Origin: Acrasis kona
Lineage: Eukaryota; Heterolobosea; Eutetramitea; Acrasida; Acrasidae
Length of the DNA stretch: 64,000 nt
Assembly: GCA_026419775.2 (NCBI GenBank)
Contig: JAOPGA020000762.1
Coordinates: forward strand, 1-64,000
Direction of reading: 5' to 3'
The translations under genes and the position numbers were made by a program. The notes under the pieces are model-generated. The model was not told where the DNA came from and searched no databases. It saw only the letters and a list, made by a program, of their open reading frames with translations. Positions 31,497-41,763 of this stretch are shown here, in pieces; position 1 is the stretch's first letter; every line of letters starts with the position of its first letter.

Positions 31497-32410
31497 TTGC
31501 ATCTTCCTACAAAAAATACTTGCAATTGCCTAAACAATCAAGAAATTGACAATTTGGATGACTTCAATGACTTCGGTGGCTTTTCATTTGACGACGATAC
31601 TCATCAAAGCGACGGGGCTGTTCAAACAATGAACCGTAATACAGAAATTCAACCACCTCAGTTAGAAAATCGCATTACGAGTTCTATTCATGAACCAGAT
31701 TCATTGTGTGAACAAAGTGGTACTCAAATAAATCCCACGACAGATACGAAGGAGATCCCAAAGATGAAATTGTTGTAAAGAGAGTTCCACACAACATCAA
31801 CATTACAACTATGAATTCAACAATAGTGGAGTTTATGGGAATGAAGTTTGTTGAGCAAGATGCTCTTTTTATTTTGGGCACGTTCCTCAAACTTCGAAAA
31901 TGATTGAGAAAGTAGTGTTGGAAGATCTTGCCCAAAACGATCCATATACTCTGAAACATATACATGAAGTCAGAGAGAAAATACAACCGTCAGACCAATA
32001 TCCGTTCATACTTCCAAACTTTTATGTCCCACAATTTGCGGTTGTTGGAGACAAGTATTTTAACAAGTCTTGTCGGGGGCCTGTGAAAGTAATGAAAAAA
32101 TTTATCGATCATGGGGTTATAATGGTAAAGGAATCATTTTTAAAGCTATTCCAAACGCAGGAGCCATGCTTTGTGGAAATATTGAATAAGTCAGGTCCCT
32201 CTATTGATGCATACACAATTCATATTACAGATAAATCCTTCTTTATCAATATCTTCACAAGACGCAAACCTCAACAATTTTTTAGATATTGATAGTATGC
32301 TACTGGTACGCAAAAAAAACAAGGAGTTCCGGTTGAAAAAATTGTACAAGCAAGATATTATTGACCGAATTGAATTGTTCCTAAACACCCAGCTTGGAGT
32401 TGGTAGATAG
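31497..32410 (+). pseudogene. hypothetical protein gene with several frame breaks
   Basis: Pieces in three frames follow each other: an acidic/Asn-rich N-terminus (DDFNDFGGFSFDDD), IVVKRVPHNINITTMNST near 31760-31900, a helical part (IEKVVLEDLAQNDPYTL, 31900 on) and a basic tail (LLVRKKNKEFRLKKL) ending at 32410. Breaks fall near 31780, 31895 and 32240. No family recognised. Confidence 0.35.
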
Positions 32411-32595
32411 ACACTCTAACCAGACACTCTAACTCTAAACTTTTTAACCATATTTGGACACACTAAATAATTTGCCCGCAAACACTACGGTTACGAAGAC
32501 ACAAGATGGCGCAAACACAAGAGTCCGTTAAACACAGCTGGCGCGACGTCTTCGAGACCTGGCAGAGTTTATGTAATTATGTTGGGCGTGCTTGT

Positions 32596-33030
32596 CTAGC
32601 GGTACGTTCCTGGACAAATATAATTAAATTCAAGGTCCTGAACTGAATTGAACTCGTGCCTCTTCACGCGAGTCTTGAATTTGTCGCGAATCGCTTGGTA
32701 GAGAGATTGCTTAAGACTTGCGGTAATGTCGCCGATAGAATTATTATGAGCTTCGGCGCGCTCGGCGGCAGTCCTGGATATAATCGCGACCGCATCGGTA
32801 ATGAATGGGACAATTAGATCCCGGAATTGTTCTGAAAAAAATTCCTTCTTCTCTCCGGTAACATTGTGGTCATGTAGTAAGGCATCGAAGAATTTAGAAG
32901 CCTTAGAAGCAGATGCCCTGATGTCGAGAGAAGTCTTATTCTCTGCGGATAAAGACTTTCGGTATATGCCGAGTTTTTGATGTAATAGTCTTCCGCCTGA
33001 GCGAGGTGAGACTGGACAATGTGATTAAAA
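32596..33030 (-). pseudogene. long open minus-strand frame without a start codon
   Basis: About 138 codons are open down to TAG 32596-32598 and look like real protein (SKFFDALLHDHNV, FITDAVAIISRTAAERAEA, QAIRDKFKTRVKRHEFN) with helical, mixed-charge composition. Upstream, a second frame (AFYVRLFNHIVQSHLAQAE) continues it across a one-base break near 32960. No in-frame ATG exists, so start-based ORF calling misses it. It is an exon or a dead gene of unknown family. Confidence 0.4.
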
Positions 33031-33039
33031 AGTCTGACA

Positions 33040-33945
33040 TAAAATGCAAGAACGGTGCGCGAGTAGTGTTATTGGTTTGAAATATTCCAAAGAGGTTTAG
33101 TTCCACAAAAATCTTGGGGACTCGTGCTGGTGGTGCCTGGCTGCATCAGTTGAAGTACAACGATTTGAGCAATTAAAATCACAAACTTTTTCTAGAAGTT
33201 CTGGAAGGCCGCAAAGGTTTTCTAAATTCTTTAAACAACTAAATGAACTCGCGCGAACAATCACACAAACCCGTCGTGAGTGAAAGAAGATAAAAGTTCA
33301 TGGCATTAGATGGCTAAGTAAAGTTGCAAGATTGTAAGCTTACCCTACAACCATAATCAATATCATGTTCACCGCAAGTTATAAAAATAATAAACACCTT
33401 TTGTTGTAAACTTCTTCATTACCGATGCGGTATAACAAACTGCAATAGCTGTATTGATTTGATTCAATAAGGAAGCAATGGGTGCAATTGATTGAATAAA
33501 TATAATTTTGACCACATTGATGAACCTGATAAAGCCCAAGTAGAGGTCATAAGATATGATATGAAGCATTCTGTTAATGGAGTGACACCATGACATGGAA
33601 CACAATCCAATGTTTGATAATATAATCTTTCAACAACTTGTAAGATAATAGAATCAAGTTGCAATGACTTGGAGTTCTTAAATAAAATGTACCTCCCAGT
33701 TTTAATTTAATTGCCACCTTGGGTGATATCTGAAGGGAATTTTATAAAAAAAGTTCTTTATCTTCTAATTTTATAACTTTGGTGACGAATGAAATACAAT
33801 AGCTTCTGTGCATCTGAAATCTTCAAATTACCGGTTGTTTTGGTAGGTTTATTGCATTCCAAGTCTAATTTGGTAAATAATTTCACGCATGAAACTGGTG
33901 TAAGTCGCCTGACGCAACCAATCACTCTGAATAGGCCCATTTGTA

Positions 33946-33979
<34 letters not shown>

Positions 33980-34021
33980 TGCCATCTTTGATTTGATTGA
34001 ACTTAAAAAAGAACAACGATA
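33040..34021. other. mostly non-coding, AT-rich
   Basis: No convincing gene. Contains the AAAT microsatellite at 33944-33977 and a short frame 33664-33464 on the minus strand that I do not trust. Confidence 0.4.
33944..33977. repeat. (TAAA)n microsatellite
   Basis: About eight tandem copies of a 4-bp A/T unit. Confidence 0.95.
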
Positions 34022-35203
34022 ATGCCTAACAGAACAATTTTATCAGCGACACCTTCACACCTAACTGTAGAACAGGTCAAGGCAAGGAAAGGCCCAGTTT
34101 GGAAGTCCATAAAGCTTACTGACAGAAGTCAAATTGACATGATCGCTGACAATGAACACTTGACCTTTTATGATGACGAACTTGTTCAACTGTAAGTAAA
34201 TCTTTTTCTGTTACCTAATGATTAGAAAAACGAACTTGGAGCTGACCGGTAATAGACAAAAAGAGAAGGAAGAACAAGTTAAGTACCAAGCAAATGAAAT
34301 CAAAAAACTTTCAAATAAGAACGACGAATTGATGCGCTCCATTGCACAGAAAGATTTGGAGATATCAGATGCCAAAAAGTCTAATGTATGTTGACTAAAC
34401 ACCATCATTACTAACACCCAAGACATTACAAAAACATGGCAAACCAAAGATGGAAGACTTTGCTAAAAGGCTAGAGGATCTTGAGAAAAATGGGAGACTT
34501 GAGAGACGTGCAATTGAGGAGAGACTTGATCTTGTAGAACGTGACTACTCTGTGCTCAAGAACGACTACTCCAAGCTCATGACCGAGAATTCCAACCTTA
34601 GTCAAAGAGTCGATATCCTAGAGTACGAGAACGGAGAGTTGCGACAAAACCTCCAAATACAAGAAACAAGAAAATATAAAGTTTTACGGTTACGTAGCAG
34701 AGAAGTTGCTAATCTACATGATGTATTAAAAGGAATGGTTGAGGCCTCAAAAGACATTGTCGACCATGAAGGAACATACCAAAACCGTAATTTGATTAAT
34801 GCTTCATTTCTTAACAATAAAAGTTTATAAATTCCTTGTTGACAACCCAAGAGCGACCTTACACAATGGCGCGCTCATCTTGGCGCGACTACAAGAGTTG
34901 TATGATTATTCATCAACAGTCAGACATCCAATGATCCATTATAATAACTACAAATCTCGTGAGGACACAGTAGAGTCTCTTTTTAAAAAGAATCCATACC
35001 AAGGAAATGATGCTGAACTCAACGAGCGGGTCACAAACATTAGTATGATATCAGAGTATCCTCAAATCTATGAAGCAGACGCACAAACAGTACTAAAGAT
35101 TTTTGATGATGCAAAGTCTGCCGCAGGAGATTTGAATCCCAACGACTTTACTTTATATTCGGAGTACGCAAAGGAGTGTATCGTACGCTTGTTAAGGACA
35201 TAG
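34022..35203 (+). CDS. coiled-coil protein, four exons, function unknown
   Basis: Exons 34022-34191, 34226-34385, 34423-34786 and 34824-35203, with GT-AG introns of 34, 37 and 37 nt, give 357 residues with perfect phase. Residues about 60-230 are coiled coil (repeated LEDLEKNGRLERRAIEERLD and KLMTENSNLSQRVDILEYE). The N-terminus (LTVEQVKARKGPVWKSIKL) and the C-terminal 120 residues (LVDNPRATLHNGALILARLQ) look globular and helical. No named family. The clean intron set makes this a confident gene and a good calibration of splicing in this genome. Confidence 0.75.
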
Positions 35204-35307
35204 ATTATTTCAATAAATAAAAAATTAATTCTACATCACACGTGTAGTTAACATTGATGATAACAGCGCAGGGGCTAATTTGACCTCGATAAGAGATCGT
35301 AAACTAC

Positions 35308-35345
35308 GGCATGAGGGGATCGAACCCTCGTCTCTTCGACACTGT
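35308..35345 (-). other. tRNA 3'-half-like fragment
   Basis: Minus strand reads GACGAGGGTTCGATCCCCTC then ATGCCGTA: a perfect T-arm with B box and a plausible 3' acceptor strand. The matching ACGGCAT 5' strand was not found within about 300 nt on either side, so no full cloverleaf forms. Probably a tRNA relic or tRNA-derived repeat tail. Confidence 0.5.
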
Positions 35346-35425
35346 TTTGAAATTTTTGACTCTGAAAAAGACAAATAATAACTTATTTTCATCCCAGACC
35401 AAGACCATATTGGGAGTATTATGAA

Positions 35426-35614
35426 ATGAACAAGGCCATAGTCATCAGCGCAATTCTTCTGCTTTCACTTCTCGCAGTCACTTATGCCTCGACTTCAAGA
35501 AGATTGTATCTTGGAGTAGCCACAAATAGATGCTTTCCACGTATCCATATGATAGACCACAACAACACATTTCTAACAAATACCAGCAGATTCAATCACC
35601 AAGAAAAGAGATGA
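35426..35614 (+). CDS. small secreted peptide precursor
   Basis: 62 residues with a textbook signal peptide (MNKAIVISAILLLSLLAVTYA, residues 1-21 by length and hydrophobicity) and a short mature part with two N-glycosylation sequons (NNT, NTS). Another signal-peptide-like ATG frame (MNKIYTSFCVILLF) lies at 36961. Could be the first exon of a longer gene. Confidence 0.4.
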   Translation: MNKAIVISAILLLSLLAVTYASTSRRLYLGVATNRCFPRIHMIDHNNTFLTNTSRFNHQEKR

Positions 35615-35639
35615 GGAAAATGATTTAATTATTAAGGAG

Positions 35640-36573
35640 TGGCGATGATAGGCTAGAGAAGCACAATACAATTCATAATTGATATTTACTAAATACACGA
35701 TCGAACAATCATCCAAGAATCTCTTTCATTGCTTAGCGATAAAAACATCTTCGAAGGATCTTTGGAAGTCGCTTGCAATGAACAACTTGTGTATAAAACT
35801 AACTTTGCTAAACAATGAAATGATTGAGCCTGTACAATTCTGGTTTCTTTAAGGCTTTGCAGCGAAAATGTTTGGAATTGGTTGAAAATAAAAAGGAACA
35901 TTTTTGACTTCAACCATGGCTTCTATAGTTTCTAATAGGTACTTCCCTCTGTGTAAATCTTTGTTAACGCGGTCTATCAGTGCCTCTTTGGAACTAGCGT
36001 ACCTCCACACTACGTTAAAAATGAGTTTCTGTTATCATCGACAAATGATTTCTACAGTAATCACGTAAACCATCATAGGAAGGTGTTCGTCTAAATGTCT
36101 ACTCCAGTTCGTCCACATCTTACGTTGGGCTAGTGACTTCTAGACAACGTATGGCATGAACCTTTTCTGTCACAGTCTCATGTATCTTTTTCAGATTCTC
36201 AACGTCATGGCAATTATATGCAATTACGTCATCTTTTTTACCAAACCCGCACATTTTTAAAAAACATTACATTAGGATATTTACCCACTCTGTTGTTCAC
36301 CTGGAACACGAGTTCGGACATCTTGTAATTTTGAAAAAAATACGAACTTACCTGAAAGACGATGAGCGTTTGTAACTTGATGCTTGTGTCAGGAAACGAA
36401 CCCAATAGCCCAATAAATCGAAGTTGACGTGGTACATTTATGTATAGATCTGTACATATTTTCTAAGGTGAACTATGTTGATCACGAAGTCTATCTTGGG
36501 TTCCAATTGCGAGAAAGTACACATAAATTACGTATGCGAGGGTATTTTGTGAAGTAAAAAAATAAATCAACTT
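35640..36573. other. gene-poor stretch with protein-like minus-strand pieces
   Basis: Minus-strand frames near 36240-36120 (KKDDVIAYNCHDVENLKK) look like eroded coding sequence. No gene model can be supported. Confidence 0.3.
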
Positions 36574-36834
36574 TTAACATTTTTTATTGCGATCGCCTAA
36601 ATCATCAATCGCAATAATCACCAAAGAATAAATTTTACATCGCCTAAAGTAGTTATCACATTCCCTTCCTTCCGTGATATCGCCAAGGTCTGATTCCTTG
36701 ATATATATATTTTTGGCCAATCTTTTACATTCCTCTTCTACGATGTGGTGGAGTGATGTGATAATGATCAGGTAAGTTGGACTCGGCATTGGAGATTTAC
36801 CATTGCATAAATGATTATTTGTAGAGGTCTCCAA
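36574..36834 (-). CDS. hypothetical 86-residue frame
   Basis: Contains a hydrophobic strand (YLIIITSLHHIVEEE) and a Lys/Glu helix (IKESDLGDITEGRE), protein-like in composition. Possibly an exon of a gene that includes the eroded pieces to its left. Not recognised. Confidence 0.25.
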   Translation of the reverse strand: METSTNNHLCNGKSPMPSPTYLIIITSLHHIVEEECKRLAKNIYIKESDLGDITEGRECDNYFRRCKIYSLVIIAIDDLGDRNKKC

Positions 36835-36839
36835 GGGAA

Positions 36840-37449
36840 CTCACATTGAAGTAACTTGGTTAAAAAAAATCCTTCGAACAAACGGTTGTACTTTTACAAT
36901 AAATTCATGACTATCAGTCGTCTTTAATATGTACGTGAACACCTGCCTTATGTAATCCAAATGAACAAGATATATACTTCATTCTGCGTAATTTTATTAT
37001 TTTTGTTGAACTAACATTTTAGTACTCCGCATCAAGAACGGCTTTACAGCCTGAAAGGCAGCAGGAAGTATAAAGCAATTCACTTGGAAACTTTTGAGAA
37101 CCTAAAAACACCCGACTTTGAGATGACCGCAGCCGACCACCACGAGTTTCAACTTACAAATCTTTGATGGATGTGGTCCACGAAGACTAAGTGAAGAACA
37201 CACTCGATTCTAGAAACGGTGCTGGAGTGTTGCTTGTAAATAAAGTTAAATTACTGTTCATAATCAGCATCGCTTTTTGATTTTCTATCATGTCATTTCA
37301 ATCTGGTTAATTTCAAAAACACAAAGGGTTTATTGTTCAATGCATATCGAGGGGATAATATCGATTTGGTGCAGATTGTTGGGTACGTAACAATTTGTAC
37401 GACCCTCCGAGAATCCATTGTAATCTGAATAGAACGTATCAATCACGTA
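36840..37449. other. spacer with a possible split secreted peptide
   Basis: ATG 36961 begins a signal-like sequence interrupted by a T-rich stretch ending in TTTTAG at 37020; a 47-residue frame (ERLYSLKGSRKYKAIHLET) follows to 37168. Phases do not match cleanly. Confidence 0.25.
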
Positions 37450-38850
37450 ATGGACAAGCCCAACGACTCAGTGAACGATGAAGCCTCATCGGAACAGAGT
37501 GAGCTCAAAAATCATTTTGAAAATGTCATCAACAGACTTATGGAAAAATTAAATAAATCAGATAGAACTGCAAAGCTTCAAGATCAAGCCATTCTACAGC
37601 AGAAGAAGAACGAGAAGTTGCTCAAAACTGAAAAAGAGGCATTAGAAAAAACAATCGCCGCTCTAAACGAGCAAATTGATAAACAAAAAGAAGAATCATT
37701 AGCATCCGCCGCCATCGTTAATAAACTCACCTTTGAGAACGGGGAGCTCATCAAAAAGTGTGTAGTTATGGCGGAAGAAATCAACAGGCTATCAAAAGAA
37801 GCATCTGCGTCCGCCGGCACTATAAAAAAACTCAATAAAATAATAAATACCCACGAAGCATTGGACAAAAGGGAAACATATTCTGACAAAAAGTATCAAG
37901 ATATAATAAACCACGCTGATGCTTCTTCTGATCAATCAGAATCCGCGACAGCAGCCGACCATCCTCAAGGACCGGTGGATTCAACTGTCGACCCACTCGC
38001 GCCCAAAAGCAAAACAAACCCTCCTACTCCAAGGCCAAAAGTAATTATATTCACCGCAACATTAAACGAACCCGAGAATAATCCCGAAACGGAAACCTCG
38101 AAAACCGCACCCAAAGCACCAATAGGAACAAGCCACAAGAAAACCATGGACCCGTTAATCATCGCAAAGTTACAGGATAGAGGAAAAAAGCTGTGTGGAA
38201 ACATAATCGATATATCAAAATGCAAAATCAGACGATATGGAGCGCCGTTACATTTCGGCTGCATTGATGACCAACAACTCATCACGCTCGATAATCTTTG
38301 GGTGCTCGAATTAGAACCGGAAAAGTTACAAGAAGTTTTAAAACAAGAAGATATATCTGATTTGCTTAAGGAATACATGGTCAATAACCCATACATTTAT
38401 GCAATTATGCCAAACCGCAAAGACTGTTTGCGACATGTCAGACCTACTACGGTCTACTTTGCCAGAATGTTTTGTAAGAAACAAAAAGAAAACGACTTTG
38501 TGGACGAAATCGCGCTGGTCAATTACGATCTGACTTATCTCGTCAAAGTCGATTCCGATTTCATAGAAATCGAATTGGAAAAATACGTCGCGATTACAAA
38601 AATTTTCGACGGTTACAACCACCGTATCGGTAAGACGTCAAGAGATTTCGCGGGATACAGCGTATATACTGCTGGCGTTCCTCCATATGGTGTTCCTCTG
38701 AATAACAATGCCGGTACTCCTCCAAAGAATTTAAAGAGAAAGAAATCTACAAATACGTCATCTGCAAGTAAGAAGAAAAGAACCACAAATGGAAATCCTG
38801 TTAATGATGAGAATTCGGATGTAGTTTCTGATTCAGGCGAGGACGAGTAA
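37450..38850 (+). CDS. nuclear coiled-coil protein, 466 aa, family unknown
   Basis: One open frame from ATG 37450. Residues 15-150 form a coiled coil (DRTAKLQDQAILQQKK, EKTIAALNEQIDKQK). Residues 155-220 are Ser/Thr/Pro-rich and disordered. Residues about 235-410 are a globular alpha/beta domain (RRYGAPLHFGCIDDQQ, DNLWVLELEPEKL, AIMPNRKDCLRHVRP) that I cannot assign. The C-terminus has two clusters of basic residues (NLKRKKS, SKKKRTT) and an acidic end, typical of nuclear import signals. A single-exon gene in an otherwise gene-poor region. Confidence 0.65.
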   Translation: MDKPNDSVNDEASSEQSELKNHFENVINRLMEKLNKSDRTAKLQDQAILQQKKNEKLLKTEKEALEKTIAALNEQIDKQKEESLASAAIVNKLTFENGELIKKCVVMAEEINRLSKEASASAGTIKKLNKIINTHEALDKRETYSDKKYQDIINHADASSDQSESATAADHPQGPVDSTVDPLAPKSKTNPPTPRPKVIIFTATLNEPENNPETETSKTAPKAPIGTSHKKTMDPLIIAKLQDRGKKLCGNIIDISKCKIRRYGAPLHFGCIDDQQLITLDNLWVLELEPEKLQEVLKQEDISDLLKEYMVNNPYIYAIMPNRKDCLRHVRPTTVYFARMFCKKQKENDFVDEIALVNYDLTYLVKVDSDFIEIELEKYVAITKIFDGYNHRIGKTSRDFAGYSVYTAGVPPYGVPLNNNAGTPPKNLKRKKSTNTSSASKKKRTTNGNPVNDENSDVVSDSGEDE

Positions 38851-38859
38851 TGTATTTGT

Positions 38860-39510
38860 GTTATAATAAATGTGTTGTGTGTTAGAATCAACTGATTTGT
38901 TTTGCGACGTATAAATAACTCTTTAAGTGCTCGTAATGTGAAGCATTGGTGATATTAAATTAATTGAAACCATCGCGTTGCACAATGAGCGCTTAACACG
39001 GTCGCTACATCGATTTTGCGATACGAAGAAGTTAATAAGAAGGACAGGAATGCATAAAATTTAATTGTATGAGTAGAAAACATAAAAATCGAAAACGACA
39101 AATACAGCAACGACACGTAACTAGACCAAGATATGACAAGTCCTTGGAATGAAGTTAGCGATACAGAATGAGCAATGTTGTCTCGACGTCGAATCCTTTT
39201 GAGTCGAAATTGAAAATACTTGGGTTGACTTCTATATTAATTATTCACGTGAGTTGACGGGCCAACCGATTCTACTTCAAACAGGGTCAAGGAGCTGCGA
39301 GAACCATAAAACACGGACGTACATGACGGCGATCCTGTTCGCCTCACCTCGAAACCTTCACCTCATTTTTTAGGGGATGGGGCGAAGTAATAAATAGATT
39401 CAGGAGAAGGAGGTGAGCTCAACTCGAAAATTGGCTTATAGTTTTTTATTAAACAACAACTAATGAACAACGCATTGCTATGATTAATATAATAAGTTGT
39501 TTTATTTCAT
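38860..39510. other. non-coding spacer
   Basis: An AATAAA at about 38866 ends the upstream gene. No frames of note. Confidence 0.4.
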
Positions 39511-39512
39511 TA

Positions 39513-40079
39513 TCATCTTTGTTGTTCTTCAAAACGAACGGATATGACAAGCAATTTTCCATCTGCATGAATTTGGTCGTGTTCTGTAAATCCATTGAGA
39601 AGCTTCGACATGAATGGAGAGGACCATGACATGCACTCGGGTTTGGTCACTTGTGCTCTGAAAAATTGGTGATTGCTCAACGTCTTTGATAAATCCGATA
39701 GATATCCAATGTCCGAGAACGAAAGTAGCGACTCCGATTGGTATCTCTTCTTCGCCTGTTCGACGTGCTTCGCAATGATTAAATATGAAGAATCGAACTG
39801 TTTATATGTTCCAATTATTATGACGTCAACAACTATAAATTGCTTTTTGACGATCCACGTTACTAACCCTAGACTAGTAAACCATAATGTGTATACAAGT
39901 AGGTCATTCAAGAATATCACAAACCAAGGAGGATGTAAAAATACTTCGATACCGGGAATCGAACCCGGGCCTGAAGAGTGAGAGTCTTCCATCCTTTGTG
40001 AATGATCAATAAAAGCATTGTAAAACCACTGGACGATATCGAATATAGGAGTACATATTTCATACCAAAGAGGGAGCAT
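39513..40079 (-). CDS. membrane-like hypothetical protein whose frame runs through a tRNA gene
   Basis: 188-codon frame. Its first third (nt 40043-39945) is the tRNA-Glu gene read through by chance. After it comes a hydrophobic stretch (FVIFLNDLLVYTLWFTSLGLVTWIV) and a soluble part (LIIAKHVEQAKKRYQSES) to TAA 39513. No other good start follows the tRNA, so the true first exon is unknown. Real gene or chance frame cannot be told here. Confidence 0.35.
   Translation of the reverse strand: MLPLWYEICTPIFDIVQWFYNAFIDHSQRMEDSHSSGPGSIPGIEVFLHPPWFVIFLNDLLVYTLWFTSLGLVTWIVKKQFIVVDVIIIGTYKQFDSSYLIIAKHVEQAKKRYQSESLLSFSDIGYLSDLSKTLSNHQFFRAQVTKPECMSWSSPFMSKLLNGFTEHDQIHADGKLLVISVRFEEQQR
39945..40043 (-). 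tRNA. tRNA-Glu(CTC) interrupted by a 28-nt insert in the D-loop
   Basis: On the minus strand: acceptor TTCGATA (pairs 7/7 with TATCGAA), D-stem GTCC, D-loop AGTGGTT, then 28 extra nt (TTACAATG...TTCACAA), then A + D-stem GGAT (G-T plus three Watson-Crick pairs), anticodon arm GAAGA-CTCTCAC-TCTTC, T-arm CCGGG-TTCGATT-CCCGG with a consensus B box, and a T5 terminator after the 3' end. Without the insert it is a normal 71-nt tRNA-Glu. Eukaryotic nuclear tRNA introns normally sit at 37/38, not in the D-loop. Confidence 0.75.
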
Positions 40080-40163
40080 TATTTGTTCACGATCTGACAG
40101 AGAGCGTACAGTTCTTGAAAGCTATGGTCACGTTCGCAATGAACTGTAAACCTATCTGGTCCC
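40080..40163. other. spacer
   Basis: Short non-coding stretch between the tRNA locus and the inverted-repeat element. Confidence 0.4.
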
Positions 40164-40164
40164 T

Positions 40165-40444
40165 GGTAGAAAAAATATAATGCTTATTTGTACTTACTTG
40201 AACTTATATGTTATTTATAAAATATTTATTGGACCCTCTCCGTGTTTTATGACATTTTTATAGTTATCTCAGTCACTAATAGAGCTTTTGAGTAGCTTTA
40301 AACAGTGCAATGCTTTTCCAAGCCCTCTATAAGAGCGACAAAAATTATCCTTTAATACCTTATGGTATGTTTATTACCCCTTCATACACCCTTTATTTGT
40401 AGCGGAAGTCATTAAGTAAAAATAAGCACTGTATTTTTTCTGCT
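40165..40444. mobile_element. MITE-like element with 35-bp terminal inverted repeats
   Basis: The left end (AGAAAAAATATAATGCTTAT...) and the complement of the right end (AGAAAAAATACAGTGCTTAT...) match at about 30 of 35 positions, 280 bp apart, with no coding capacity inside. No clear target-site duplication was found. Confidence 0.6.
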
Positions 40445-40449
40445 ACGAA

Positions 40450-40890
40450 TTTTACTTTATGTAATGAATGAAATACAGGGATTATAGCTTTTGATTAGTG
40501 CGATGCGCGTGTCCCATTTATTACAACGAACACGACGACGCAATAAAGTTCCACCACATCTTTTCTGAAAGTACACCTCTTGATCGCCAAATTGGAATGC
40601 TAGATCACGATTGCTGTCATTAACAATACCATTCAGTAGTATTTATTTCGGGAACAGCTCAATAGCATTTGGACAATACGTGAATAGATCAGGGACCTAT
40701 CAGTACATGGTCTCATCAAGATTTGGAATCGATTTATAATCGTCCAATTTGATTTGTTAACTACGAGTCTTGTGAGTCGGTAACAGCAATCAGAACGAAC
40801 TACCCCTTATTCATATCTCAAACAGTGTGAATAGGTGTTAGACAATAAATAAAGATTTTCACTGATTAATAGTGACTAAAAAGAATCTTT
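40450..40890. other. non-coding spacer
   Basis: No frame of interest; the convergent 3' end of the phosphomannomutase gene is at 40893. Confidence 0.4.
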
Positions 40891-40892
40891 AT

Positions 40893-41657
40893 CTAAATGT
40901 CGAATAATTCCTTTAACATTCGAATGGTATCTTGATAATTCTTCACTGTATAACCCTTAACTCTTGGGTCGCTATAGATTTCATAATCATTCCCACCAAT
41001 TGATGTCATATCCCCAACAAACAAAATGTTTTCGAAGCGCTTCTCCACATACTGAAGACAAAAGGTTTTGTCCCAACCAACAGGAAACACATCAAAACTA
41101 ATCTCTCCCCCGATTGAGAACTTCAAATTTACTTTTCTACCATCTCCTGTTTGGAATGAACCAAACCTGTCCGTAAATTTTTTGACCAACATCTCGCGAA
41201 CTTTGTAAACTTTATCATACTCGTGAAACTCTATTCTTTCTTCTTGAGAACAACTTCTTCCGACTGGACATATATTGAGCATACCGTTACGATATTCAAT
41301 GAATGTACCACGCTTTTTTGGTAATTTGACCTTTGAGAGCTCCGACAACGCAAAGTCAATAAGTTCGCCTAGTGCCTCCTCACCAATATAATCCTTAAAA
41401 CTTTGTTCTCCGATACTCTCGCCTTTCTCAAAAGCACTCAATCCGTTCTGGGTAAACACAAAGTCGAACTCATCTAAAACAGACACCCCTAACTGGTCCA
41501 CAATTTTGACAAGGTTGCTACCACTTACTATACCTGTGGATACTTTCCTGCGAAGTTCTCCAAGAGTATCATGAATTTCTTGAGTCGCTGGTAGACGTGG
41601 AACGGTTAGCGTACCATCCATATCAAACAAAACCAAAGTGTTTTCTCTTGTGGTCAT
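40893..41657 (-). CDS. phosphomannomutase
   Basis: 254 residues from ATG 41657, the usual size of eukaryotic PMM. HAD motif I FDMDGTLT (residues 12-19) carries the nucleophile and acid/base aspartates; a GSNLVKIVDQLG segment, the ENG-type QNGLSAF and RNGMLN cap motifs, and the C-terminal FVGDMTSIGGNDYEIY (motif IV region) complete the family signature. It converts mannose-6-phosphate to mannose-1-phosphate for GDP-mannose and glycosylation in the cytosol. A single exon, no anomalies. Confidence 0.93.
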   Translation of the reverse strand: MTTRENTLVLFDMDGTLTVPRLPATQEIHDTLGELRRKVSTGIVSGSNLVKIVDQLGVSVLDEFDFVFTQNGLSAFEKGESIGEQSFKDYIGEEALGELIDFALSELSKVKLPKKRGTFIEYRNGMLNICPVGRSCSQEERIEFHEYDKVYKVREMLVKKFTDRFGSFQTGDGRKVNLKFSIGGEISFDVFPVGWDKTFCLQYVEKRFENILFVGDMTSIGGNDYEIYSDPRVKGYTVKNYQDTIRMLKELFDI

Positions 41658-41763
41658 TTTCTAAAATTTAAAAACGAGCAGAAATTGGCTGAACGTTCAA
41701 ATATTAGAATCATAGAACACGTTTTTGAATATATAAATAAAAAAATTGTAAAAAAATATTTTA

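Noticed and set aside
33947-33985. FIYLFIYLFIQ membrane-like peptide
   Set aside because: Translation of the TAAA microsatellite.
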